From Henricia sp. BOLD:AAB3569 (taxonomy: Eukaryota; Echinodermata; Asteroidea; Spinulosida; Echinasteridae), in the NCBI GenBank assembly GCA_037783545.1, contig JBBELK010000112.1:1-64000 (forward strand): a stretch of 64,000 nt of DNA, given 5' to 3'. The notes beneath the pieces are model-generated. The model had not been told where the DNA came from, made no database searches, and worked only from the letters and a program-made list of their open reading frames with translations. Made by a program: the position numbers and the translations under genes. This document shows, piece by piece, positions 1 through 10,857 of this stretch. The stretch's first letter is position 1, and every line of letters starts with the position of its first letter.

Positions 1-8
1 GTTTCCAG

Positions 9-111
9 CTCGTCCGTTAACCACAATTGGGCCCGTGGCCGGCGGCATTCTGTTCGTGCTGGTATTAACCCTGACGTCATTGGTAATATGGCTGCGAAGA
101 AGACACCAGAG
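9..111 (+). CDS. Host receptor gene, transmembrane exon (partial gene)
   Basis: An exon is bounded by the acceptor TTTCCAG at 2-8 and the donor GTGAGC at 112. In the frame that continues into the later exons it encodes a hydrophobic stretch (GGILFVLVLTLTSLVIW) followed at once by a basic stop-transfer run (LRRRHQR). This is the pattern of a type I membrane receptor. The exon ends after two bases of a codon, and the next exon (4421) supplies the third. The extracellular part lies left of the window, so the ligand-binding domain is unknown. The splice sites, the phase match and the TM signature are seen directly; assigning it to one gene with the tail exon is inference from phase. Confidence 0.7.
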
Positions 112-149
112 GTGAGCGTTTTCCGCCAGCTGTCTGTTACAGTAGTAAT

Positions 150-640
150 TTCCAATATTAGTCAGGGAAAATTATCTGTCTACTAACATCCTTTAAAAAG
201 TTAAAATTCAATTCCTCTAGGAAAGCCCAGGACAGCTCCTCCTTAAAAATGCAGTATACAGACTTAAAATGTAAACACTTTAAAATACAGTACAGACAAC
301 AGCCGTTGGCAAAGTGCCCATTGGTTTTGAATAGCGTATACGCTGGGTCAGACGGCTGTTTTGTGTTTTTAGCGAGGGGAGAGGGGGACGGGGGCGGGGG
401 CATGTATAATCAGGGCATACGGCACTATTAGAAGACATCCAGTCTTTATTTTCCTCTTTTCCTTGCCTTTTTCAGGGCAATACAAACAAACATGCATCGT
501 AATTCTTCCGTGGGGCGGGGGGGGAGCACCGACAATTTGTGGGGGAGGGGGCACGTTCACCCCTCCCCCCCCCCCCCCCTCCCCCCAGCCCCCCTCCTCC
601 CCCTCCCCCCGTAGCTACGCTGCTAATGTGGAACGAAGCT
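150..640. repeat. Dispersed repeat, copy 1
   Basis: The stretch includes the words GCATGTATAATCAGGGCATA and GAAGACATCCAGTC, a TTTCCTCTTTTCCTTGCC run, and then G-rich and C-rich tracts. The same words in the same order recur at about 1920-2330. The part around 160-400 also matches 3290-3500 in reverse complement. This is a repetitive element of unknown class. The open frames here are only low-complexity proline/glycine reading of the C/G tracts. Confidence 0.6.
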
Positions 641-1285
641 CTGGTCCCTCACATGCATGGCTACCGGTTGAAAGGCTCTATACTGGGCTTGCATGGGCGA
701 TTCCACGCCGAAATCCAGTAGAATCTATTCCACATTGGGAACTGGAATCGCGATTCCAGATTTTTGAGGAATCGATTTCCAGTAGAAATCGATTTCCTTT
801 CATTTAGATTCGATTATGAGCGATAGCTTGCCGACTCCAGAAATTACCTAGCAATTCGGAAGGCAAAACTCTAACTTTTGTAGAAATATGTAGCTTCTGA
901 TCATGTCCACATTGTTACGAAAGTGTGTGTGGTACATACAGGCCGGCATGATTTCGGGAACGTTTAGTGCCACTCAGTACCAATAATAGACCAGTTGTGT
1001 GATAGATTTGCACTATGATTTCTAGAGTCACGCCTTATATTTGCATACATACTAGAATCCCTTCGCGATATACACTGTATGGCGCTCGCTTACGAGTGAG
1101 TCAAGCACCATGCTATATACCAGGCAAATCGGGCTGTTTTCAGGTGGAAATGACCCCGATCCCCAGCCTAATCACGTGATCCTGACCTTTCATCGTTATA
1201 AAAACCTCGGAATTGGATTCAGCACCATGGAAAACCATGGTATCAACACCAAGATCTTTAAAATCGGCCGACTCTGTACTCTGTA

Positions 1286-1560
1286 TCATGGAGATGTAAA
1301 TTACAGAAGAAAGGTAGTTGAAACACAAAAAGGAAAGTATCATGGAGATGTAAATAACAAAAGAGGGAAATTGAAACACAAAAAGGAAAGTATCATGGAG
1401 TTTTAAATTACAAAAGAAAGGTAATTGAAACGTAACAAGGAAAGAATAATGGAGATGTAAATTACAAAAGAAAGGTAATTGAAACCCCAAAAGGAAAGTA
1501 TAATGGAGATGTAAATTACAAAAGAAAGGTAATTCAAGGAAAGTATCATGGGAATAAAGA
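1286..1560. repeat. Minisatellite, ~63-bp unit, about 4-5 copies
   Basis: Units are built on the words AAAGTATCATGGAGATGTAA, ATTACAAAAGAAAGGTAATT and GAAACACAAAAAGG. The last unit is truncated. The open frame on the minus strand across it (about 1140-1604) is only the repeat read in frame, giving the recurring peptide LPFFCNLHLHYTFL. Confidence 0.7.
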
Positions 1561-1919
1561 ATTATAGACAAAAACAACGACAAGCAAGAAATAACAAATA
1601 TCATAAGAATGTATATTACAGAAAGAAGTTAATCTAGATATTAACATTGATAAATAAAAATAAATACAATACAGATGACAACTACAGAAAGGATAAAGTT
1701 AAAATGTCGGGGGGAAAGGACAATTGAAAGTAAAGGTTATGAAAACACATGTACATACAAAATGTAATCGAGGATTCTAAGAAGAAAACAGTGACTGCAT
1801 GGTCCAGACTGTATTTGTGCTGTGTGTCAGAGATTGCTCTTTCAAAGTCGAGTTAAAAAATTGTATTAAAGACAAATACAAATACTTTCAATATATTTTT
1901 GATCAGTATTTACATGTAG

Positions 1920-2296
1920 TGAGGGAAAATTATCTGACATCTAGCAAATCTGGGAACTAATTTTCTTACCAAATAATTTCTTTACCAATTTGTCACTGAA
2001 GGTGTCTACTAACACCCCTTAAAAAGTTGAAATTCAATTCCCGTAGGAGGGGGAAATTGCTTTTTAGCAAGGGGGAGGGGGGACGGGGCGGGGGCATGTA
2101 TAATCAGGGCATACATCACTATTATAGAAGACATCCAGTCAGTTACATATAATATCGTTTTCCAAAAGCCTTTATTTTCCTCTTTTCCTTGCCTTTTTCA
2201 CGGCAATACAAAAAACATGTATCGGAATTCTTCCGTGGGGGTTGGAGGCGGGGGGGAGCACCGAAAATGTGTGGGGAAGCACGTACCCCCCCCACC

Positions 2297-2327
<31 letters not shown>

Positions 2328-2330
2328 ACA
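1920..2330. repeat. Dispersed repeat, copy 2
   Basis: This is a second copy of the 150-640 repeat in the same orientation, again with GCATGTATAATCAGGGCATA, the CCTCTTTTCCTTGCC run, a C homopolymer and then a (CA)n tract near 2312-2333. Confidence 0.6.
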
Positions 2331-3289
2331 CACCTGACACTGCCCACACCTGGCATCTGTTTAATTCAATGGCGGCCATCTTGGAAATGACCCTCATCCT
2401 CAGCTTAATTACGTGACCCTGACCTCTCGTCATTTTAAAAACCTCAGAGTTCGATCCAGAACCACAGAAAACCACAATAGCAGCACCAGAGTCCTTCAAA
2501 TCGGCTGATTAGGTGGCTAGCATTAAAACTTGGTATTCTGATGGTGGCCGTCTTTGAAATATGCTAATTAGGACCCATGGGCGTTTTAGTCCAATGGCAA
2601 TATAAAACTTCCTTGAGCAACAGATGCCCCCAGAGCTAGTGCTAAGAATAATTTTGGCATCTTGGAAGAGGGCCGAGCATAGGGGCCCTAATCCTCCTGT
2701 CAGACTATTCCTATACCCTGACTGCCCTGCCCACATTCCTGGCCCGCCCCTTTATAGGGTGTGGGTTCAGGACTTAAGCTTTGTACCCAAAATAGTCATG
2801 TTCTTTATGAAAAACCGGTCCAGAAAACCCACATGAGAGTAACTACCTATCTCCAGGTGATACTTAGCTCATTTTCAGCCTGGTCTATTTTATACATCCG
2901 AATGTTTACGTACAGTGTATTCTATATTATTTTGGACTCAATATTGTTTAAATGGTTTGCTAGTACACTCTCATACCGATAACTGTCCTGTCCGTCATTT
3001 GCAATGTTGTAACAGACACAATGTTCAGAAAATATCCCTTTGTAGTTTTTATGTGCATGCAATTTAGAATGCTCGGTGGTAAAAAGAATGGACATACAAG
3101 AATGGTCAAACTGCCATTATATAGGTCTTTTCAACCAGCAGTGATGTCAGGGACGAGGTTTCTTCATCAAATGATCTAACAATAACACTTTTGTAACCCA
3201 GTACCGGAGAATTGCGCTCCGAATCCAATCACAGCGCTGTACGCATTTGCGCCAGATGAAACACAAAACATTATGCTTATAGGCGCACA

Positions 3290-3500
3290 CTATTCAAAAC
3301 AAATGGGCGCTTTGTCAACGGCTGTTGTCTGTACTGCATTTTTAAGGTAAACCGCTTAGAAGCTGTCACGTGGTTTCCTAGAGGAAGTAAATTTCAACTT
3401 TTTAAGAGGTGTTAGTAGACACCTTCACTAACACATTGGTGAAGAAATTATTTGGCAAGGATTTAGTTCCCAGGTTTCAGCAACATTCCCTGACTATATT
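3290..3500. repeat. Dispersed repeat, inverted partial copy
   Basis: This stretch is the reverse complement of parts of the copies at 150-400 and 1920-2060: the words around TTCAACTTTTTAAGAGGTGT and GTGTTAGTAGACACCTTC mirror those at 1990-2035. The inverted arrangement with copy 2 could mark ends of one composite element. Confidence 0.5.
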
Positions 3501-4002
3501 GAGATCACTGTTATTTTTTAACAATAAACACCAAAAAGTGTCAATATTTTAAAGGGAGGTGAATTTAGGAGTGACAAACATTCAACAGTTTCCTTCAAAA
3601 TACTTAAAACGTTGCCATGTTCCATAGACTCTGCACACGGAATTCATGCCAATAATATACAGGAAACATAGGCCTACAAAAAATATGACCAACTGAAAAG
3701 CGGATACGAACTTCACAAACAAAATGGCAATTGCATCCATATCTTGTTGCCACAGTATGGATGCCGCCATTTTGATTGAAAAAATGGGCATGCAATGGCG
3801 GTTTTGCGTACATTTTTGTGCATTCCTATATGGCAATACACCAAAAAGTCGTACGAAAAACTGTCATTTTCAGACAAAAACTTCAGTTTTTCGACAAAAT
3901 GCCGGTGCCCATAAGCCATTCGTTGTGAAATTTGTATCTGCTTTTTTGCGGGTCGTATTTCTTGCTCTTGTACTTGTTTTTATGTCTTGGGTATACTTTT
4001 CC

Positions 4003-4370
4003 TATTTCGCCTTATTTTCCCTTTGAGATTATAGCTGTATTCAGTCAGTGCCCTCACATTTCAAGGAAATTGATGGCACCAAAACAAATCTGAGCTTGCC
4101 ATTTTGTCTATTTGACAAAATGCTTAAACATTAACCTACTAATCTTTATTTCTTCTAGCCACAATTTTATTTTTCCAGCCACAGTATTTTATTTCGCTTT
4201 ATTTTCCCTTTGAGATTATGGTTGTATTCAGTCAGTGCCCTCACATTCCAAGGAAATTGATGGCACCAAAACAAATCTGAGCTTGCAATTTTGTCTATTT
4301 GATGAAATGCTTAAACATTATCCTACTAATCTTTATTTCTTCCAGCCACAATTTTTTTTTTCAGCCACAG
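4003..4370. repeat. Tandem duplication, 189-bp unit x2
   Basis: The segment starting TTTCGCCTTATTTTCCCTTT at 4003 repeats almost exactly from 4192. Both copies include GGAAATTGATGGCACCAAAA and end with a TTCCAGCCACA...TATTTTA stretch. The second copy lies about 50 bases before the acceptor of exon 2 and supplies its pyrimidine-rich context. Confidence 0.75.
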
Positions 4371-4420
4371 TATTTTAATGTCGAGTAAAAGTGGTTGTTA
4401 TTTTTCTCTCTCTAAAACAG

Positions 4421-4476
4421 GCGCTACATAACACAAGAGTTTAACAAGATTCCCCTATCAGCAACCACCTCTGAAG
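4421..4476 (+). CDS. Host receptor gene, juxtamembrane exon
   Basis: This 56-nt exon lies between the acceptor TCTCTCTCTAAAACAG and the donor AG|GCAAGT, a consensus GC-type (not GT) splice donor. In phase with the TM exon it encodes (R)RYITQEFNKIPLSATTSE and ends after one base of a codon. The tail exon at 8451 supplies the next two bases. The phase match at both ends is the main support. It is too short for ORF finders. Confidence 0.6.
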
Positions 4477-7400
4477 GCAAGTACTCGTTAAGCGTACATT
4501 CTGCTCGAGATTGGACGACGTTTAGCAATTAACGCGTTAATTGTTATCAATACAAGATGATCCCAAAGTAGAATAGGCCGATTCACACAAGTATTCCTTC
4601 AAAATGTCCCATCTGACTGTAATAAACCTCATCAACATTATGGGATTGGATGACAAATGAAGTGTGCGTAAACTTATGAGGCGGAGGACAACCGAGTACC
4701 GTGCTCGCAGCCGCGGTATGTGCAATGCAACTCGCGCCGTATATAGGCACGGCGCTGGTTGGCCTAGGTACGGTGTGCTGCGCTGCGAGTCCGTGTACAT
4801 GGACTCTCCCGCCACGAGGGGAATCCCCGATGATTTATCAAAGTAGGTAGGCCTATACATGTTGGTCAGTATGTTCGATATGTTCCAAAGCAAAAAATGC
4901 TCAAAGATTGATTCTTGAACTTCTTTGAGGTTTCGAGAAAATGAGTGAAACAAGCAGTCAGTTGGACTTCGCCTCGTAGGTTTAAGCACACTTTGCTGGC
5001 AATGTTTGTCGTCCAATCCCATGGTGCATTGAGAACGTCAATAAGGGTTATTGTCAAACAAATGTTTTGGGACCAACTTTGCGTGTACGAAACCCATGGC
5101 TACTCCCACTTCAGTCGTGGTATTCACCTAATAGAAAGCATCACATGATTCATATAACTACCTCCATGATATAACGCAACCAATGTTTGTCCCACGTGCA
5201 ACTTGTTTACGTAGCGCGCGGTGCCGGCATCCAAGCGTCCAATGACGGCTGGAATTACAGAACACCATCAGCATTCCACAACAGCCTCAAGGCCAATTTC
5301 CGGCGAGTGCATTTCCACCTTAAAATGCATTGAATGATGCCCTGAACGTTTATGCAATATTTTCTTTTTTTTTAACATATTCTGCTGTTGTTTTCTACCA
5401 ATTCTATTTAGCGATGACATCTTCCAAATTCACGAAATGAATTTGTGTACATAACAAATCTAGAGACGTCGGGGAGAACACACCTTTCAATACAATTAAC
5501 GTACAAATGTTCTAAGTTCTCCCCAGTCAGGTAAATTTTAAAGCAACAACAATGCTACAAATGACACTTCCTCTCCCGCCTTTCAGACCCAACCCCGAGA
5601 CTTAAAATCACTGTGGAAATTGTTTTATTAGTCAGCGAGATCCATCCCAATTTTGTCACCTCCTATACGCACCCCATCGCAAGTGAACTATTAAAGCTCG
5701 TGAAACTGCTCCAAGTTCAAAGGTCGTTGCATTAAACTACTTCTTCCGGCTGGCGGAAATGAGCAACGGACGTGAACTGTTCTGTTTATTTTTTTGTCCC
5801 ACGCGGAGCTTAAAGGGTAAAGCACGCAAACGACAAAAGGCGAAACTACGAAATTATTCTGAAATTAAACCCAACAAAAAGGTTTCTGGAGACTTTTTAG
5901 AGTTAAAATATTTCAAATTAACAATTTCATTGTTAAATGAATGTGACCAGCCATGCATGACTGTTATACATGATAATTCCATGCAATACTGGATTGTTTC
6001 TGTTCCTTTTGATATACACTTTTTTTGTTTTATACTAAATTTGAATTAACAATATTTTAACTTTAAAAAGTGTCCAGGAACTTTTTTGTTGAGTTTACAA
6101 TGAAATTGCGACAGAATGGAATTTAAAGAGAAATTACGATAGAGCATGCACTGCGTGTAACGCTAATCAACCAATGAAGTCGAAAAACAAAGGACGTTGC
6201 GGTTGTTATCGGCTGACGTAATGGTGCCCGCCAAAATCCATTATGGCATGTTGAGGTATGATCTTTCGTTTTCGTTTTAAATATAGGTTTTCCCGGACAA
6301 TTTTGGAAAATGTGTACATTTGCTAGTAAAATAAGCATTCGTTTTTGTGCGAAATAGAATGAACGTTTACAATCCCTGTTTCTATATAACATTAATGATA
6401 ATCCTATTTCCATGAAGGTACATTCAGTCGTAAAAAAATCAACATTTTCCGAATTTGCGTGAATTTAGCCTAATGACATTTCATTTTAGCTCGAAATCGA
6501 AGGCACATCCGCAATCCTGTATTCCTTTTAATTTATCATCAATCTATTTCGTTAATGAGCAGCCGATTTCCCGCACAGTATGCCTGTACGTAACAACCAT
6601 TCTCAGACATATATTGATGCCTTGATACTGAGACAGGTTATTGGCGGACAGATGATCGAACTGATAAAATGAGGGAGAACTTTAAGGAATGCAGTAAGAC
6701 ATAAACATACAATTAAGACAAAGAACCAGCAATACAAAACCCCTGATCTCATGTAACACGACAGGCTTGTTGGCCAAAAATGCCTAGTTAACTCATCCGA
6801 CATCTGGGCACAACATTGAGCAAATAAAATACCCAACAAAAAACAAATTGGGCGAATTGTCTCTATTTTGGGCATGTAGCTTACCTCAACAGTTGGGTAA
6901 TGTCGTGCGTCATTTTGTTGAGCATTTTGTGGATAACCGTTATTTTTTGTTAAACAATTGCTGACTTGCTCAACAACCGTGGTAACTAAAATTATGTTTA
7001 CAATACATTGATTAATTAATCAATCAAAAACATGCGAATTTAATTCATAACAAATGAAAAGGAATATTCAATTCAGGCCGTGTCGCAATAAAAACGTATT
7101 TTTCTGCGAATTGGATTGCACATTCGTAAAAATTTGCAAAGTATACTGAAACCGAAAGACTAATAACGTATATGTAATCCTTTAAATGAAACATTACGCA
7201 CATTCATTTATTTGAATGACACAAAATGAAATCAAATGCTAGTTATTGCGAAAATGAAAACGGAATATACGTCATTTTCCAAATCGGCGCGAAATTAAAT
7301 ATATTTTTTACAAATTTAAATGAGTATTTTCCAAAATTGTCCGGGAAAACCTATATTCACCTTCGTCGATGAAATTCACTCCCATCTCATTGAAGCAGAC

Positions 7401-8450
7401 AAATTAATAATTGTTTCCCCTAAAACGCAACACACTGCTTGCCGAGTACACCATTATACTGATCCACTCGTTTGGTTGCCGGAATCCTATAGCAACGACA
7501 TCAAAATAATTTCTTGGGTTTTAACCCAAGAATGTCCGTTGATAATTGTGTTGAGCAAATTTTGCTTTGTTTCAAAAGGCATGAAGCTCCTGCCAAATTT
7601 AAATCGGTACTCATTGCCACGCCACAAAATCCGATAAAAGTGCCGTGAGCCATCTAATTATATAAATAATTATTACATTTATATGGGTAACGGTGGGTCA
7701 CGGTGGAATAATTGGCAGCCGACGCGACGGCCAAAGACACCGGGGAATACTTTTTGTTGCAAATTCAAAATATCATTGTTTATTTTTATTCAATTATTTT
7801 TCCCAGTAAAATTCGATAACCGATAAAACCAAATGACGAGCTCGGTCAGTGCTCCGGGCTCAGGGGCGTACTAGCTCCGAGCACTGAACCGCTATATTGG
7901 CTAAATAACGAGGCTGTATATGGAATAACAATGACTCCCCGCATCGTTACTGTTGCTGTGAAATCGGCTTTTATGACGTAGTACCGTTGCAAAACATGAC
8001 TGCTGAATGTATGGACCCTTTGCACGGGCGGCCACGACAGGGGGAAGTCGCATTGTCGCCGTGTGTCATGCACGAGTAGGCACTTTTTGGATCACATCAG
8101 TTAAATATGAAACTTGCCCCCGTCATGGCCTCCGGTGCAAAGGGTCTATAGCCACATTTTGAATGCAACATTGGAAGGAGTTTATTGGAACTCTCTTTTA
8201 TGATAATAAGTGTATTTTCTAAGATTTTTTCTTACTGTTACCTGTAAAGTTGTTTGTATGTAATGAGACTTTCAAACAATGCGAAAATACTTTTGGTAGG
8301 CTATCCAAAGCGTTTGTGTCCAACGAAAGGGAGAAACTTAGTTGTTAGAGTACATGCATATAAACGCATAAATAATGTTTCGTTTTTGTCGGAGTGGGTC
8401 GCACATGCAGATGTACAATGACCTGGTACTAAATGTCTGTTGTCTTCCAG
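4477..8450 (+). other. Intron 2 of the receptor gene
   Basis: This gene-free stretch begins with a GC donor and ends with the strong acceptor TGTTGTCTTCCAG. Its most notable content is a perfect 31-bp inverted repeat (6281-6311 and 7326-7356). The short open frames within have no recognisable domains. Confidence 0.5.
6281..7356. repeat. 1.08-kb segment bounded by perfect 31-bp inverted repeats
   Basis: Positions 6281-6311 (core GGTTTTCCCGGACAATTTTG) and 7326-7356 are exact reverse complements. The interior shows no transposase, and the arms have no clear target duplication outside them. A decayed DNA transposon or foldback element is the simplest reading. Confidence 0.5.
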
Positions 8451-9475
8451 ATACATGTATAGGTTACTGCCCATACAAGATCGATTCGGAAAGCCGACAA
8501 TCTGGTGTTTACGCCCAACTTGATCAGTTTGTAGCCAGCAAGAGATTTCCGGCTGTCCGCAGCAATCCGGTGAATACATCTGGTCGCGTACAAAGCCTCT
8601 GCCTCTACGATGAACCGCGTACGACCGGAGTCGCTGTCGCGTCTCCCAAGAAGGCTAAGGCGAGTAGACCTCAGTCATGCATCATAGGTTTGGGCGACTA
8701 CGACGAACCAGAGTTTCGTATCCCCTTAGGAGGAGGGGGTAGTGGTGGCGGACGGTCCACCGTGATGGTCAACGAAGGGGCCCGAGAGCTCAGCCTGAGT
8801 TCCAGGGGCACTGGCCCCTCGGCTTGCCCGGAGGAGATCTACTATTCCTCGCTTTCGGGAACTGAGACTAGTAGCTCTACTAGCACTAGGCCTGAAGACG
8901 AGAACGTCGAGCCTGATTCTGTGTATTACAGCGCCATCAACGTGAAAGAGCAACATAATCCAACTAGTGAATTATCTGACAGCACTCTACCAGAAAGCAC
9001 CGATGACGATTACAGCATAGATACGACAAATAACACTCAACGACCCTTCTATTTCACATTAGAAGACGACCACAAGAAGAGTTCTAAAAAGCCCACGAAG
9101 GAGACCAATAATTCTGGCAGGCATTCCAGGCAGGACTCCTTCAAATACGACTACCTGCAGCTGACGGATTTCACACCAGAATCGGATGGAGCCCAGTTAG
9201 TCAAGGAAGAAGGTGGCCATTGCGACTCACTTTCAAGTGCCTGTCTTGAGCCTGCCGAATCGTGCAATGGTGAGTCTCAGCACCAGTCGCTGGTCACAGC
9301 GCCCCCTTGTGTTGGGATTGATCAGGGACCAACAAGCGAGGGAAACGGTGTCGTGTCAAGCAATTGTGGTGATGATGAGGACTCGGTGTACAACACTCTG
9401 CAACGCGGTAAGGTACAAAGTATAGCACCGACACGCAATTCCAGTGAAGTATACAATGTGATAGTATTGGATTAG
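8451..9475 (+). CDS. Host receptor gene, terminal exon: cytoplasmic tail with ITIM-like motifs
   Basis: The exon begins after TGTCTTCCAG and runs to a TAG at 9473-9475, giving about 340 residues. In order it contains VYAQL, YDEP (twice), IYYSSL, VYYSAI, YDYLQL, SVYNTL and VYNVIV. IYYSSL, VYYSAI and SVYNTL fit the ITIM pattern (I/V/L/S)xYxx(I/L/V); VYAQL and YLQL are YxxL sites, and YDEP is an SH2-binding-like motif. The rest is polar, serine- and acid-rich, with no folded domain I recognise. ITIM tyrosines, when phosphorylated, recruit SH2 phosphatases in known immune receptors; extending this to the present protein is inference. An open frame extends left to 8375, but the first ~26 codons are intron. 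Confidence 0.7.
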
Positions 9476-10142
9476 ATGCAGGTTTTCTGTAAAATTTGAC
9501 CCAAACACGGGCCCAAAACCCACATCAGGGCAAGCCAAATGCTAGCTGGTATAAATACGTGTACGTATCTTGCATTATGGTAGTCCAGAACATGCCAAGC
9601 ACGATTTGTCACCACGTAGGGAATGGCGTGCACCACGTAGCAACAATAACATAGAATGTGACTTTCTAAACTGCACCTCTATTATGCAGAGGTTACACGC
9701 AAAAGACTAATTACCTTCGATGAAGGTTTTGACAGCTGGTCAGTGCCACAGGGAAACATAGATGGCACTGTTCACGTTTCGTGTGCAGCTTCCTCTGTTG
9801 TTGGAAATACGCAAAGAATAGGCTGTTTATGTGTACCCACAGCCGAACTGTGACGTGTTGCCATGGTAATTGGCTCTAAACATCATGACCGTCGGGAAAA
9901 GTATATTGCAAAAGCACAGGGACACGGTTTAGTGATTTGTATTGTAAAGCCATTGCCTAGGCAACTAACAAAAGATGACGTATTTACTTCGGCAGTCTAT
10001 AGACTTCTAGAGTGTGACGTCAGTTGCCATGGTAATCGGGTCTAAACATTCGCTGGTAATCTAAAACGTTCATTTCTAAAGCGCAGGGAATCTGTTCACT
10101 TGTTTTAATGCATCCTGAGATCTCAGGGAATTTCCACTCTGC
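9476..10142 (+). other. 3' flank of the receptor gene; no gene seen
   Basis: Probable 3' UTR and intergenic DNA; no clear AATAAA signal was found close to the stop. Positions 9597-9713 match 29420-29545 (shared words AATGGCGTGCACCACG and AAACTGCACCTC). A ~35-bp direct repeat (TTGCCATGGTAAT...TCTAAACAT) occurs at about 9857 and 10023. Confidence 0.45.
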
Positions 10143-10145
10143 TAA

Positions 10146-10854
10146 TGCTACAGTCACACGGTCAAATACGTATGCTGCGGATTTTTTTATATTTTTTATC
10201 CGCAGAAAATCACTTAAAAACTTCGCAGAAAAGTTAAATTAGCCATAAAATACGGATAATTGCGGATGAATTACGGATAAATACGGACATTTACGCCTAA
10301 ATGAAAACAATTGCGGCAGGTGACATCTAATTTTTACGGATGCTGCGGATAGTTACGGATGACTTTCAGATGACTTACGGAGACTTGCAGAGACTTACGG
10401 AGAGATACGGAGACTTACGGAAAGATGCGGTTTACTTTCGCGTCCGCATTCTCCGACTTTCATCAGCAGCGGACGCGACGCCATTTCAGTCGCATTTTGG
10501 ATGCCAAGAGGACAAGTTCTGCTCTATTTTTCACAAATATCTCTAGATTTTGTAGGACTGTCTACAAGATGTCTGGCAAGTCAGGAAAAGTTGACTGCGG
10601 AAGAAATACGGATAGTTTACGGAGAGTTACGTATATTACGGATAATTACGGATGCATTGCGGATTTTTTACGGATTTTTTATCCGCGGGAACTTTAAAAA
10701 ATATTTTCAGATTTTCAAAATATTTCTGCGGATCCTGGCGGATGCTGCGGATTCGGCGGATTAATTACGCATCCATTACGGATAGATACGGATTCTGCGG
10801 ATTTTTTACGGACAAAAATCCGCAGCGTCCGCATATGACCGTGTGACTGTAGCA
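10146..10854. mobile_element. Harbinger-like non-autonomous element (709 bp)
   Basis: Perfect 18-bp terminal inverted repeats TGCTACAGTCACACGGTC (10146-10163 and 10837-10854) are flanked by TAA target duplications (10143-10145, 10855-10857). A 3-bp TWA duplication is characteristic of PIF/Harbinger elements. The interior is made of degenerate short words (TACGGAT, TGCGGAT and complements) that make it strongly self-complementary. The small open frames inside are not transposase. Confidence 0.75.
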
Positions 10855-10857
10855 TAA

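Larger units (their letters stand above)
112..4420 (+). other. Intron 1 of the receptor gene, repeat-filled
   Basis: This long gene-free stretch holds three copies of one dispersed repeat (about 150-640, 1920-2330, and inverted at 3290-3500), poly-C/poly-G and CA tracts, a ~63-bp minisatellite (1286-1560) and a 189-bp tandem duplication (4003-4370). A second short repeat pair is at about 1178-1290 and 2405-2510. It ends with the pyrimidine-rich acceptor before 4421. I see no coding exon in it. Confidence 0.55.

Noticed and set aside
463..807. Proline-rich open frames across the poly-C tract
   Set aside because: They read low-complexity C/G runs inside a dispersed repeat that recurs at 1.9-2.3 kb; no start context or domain.
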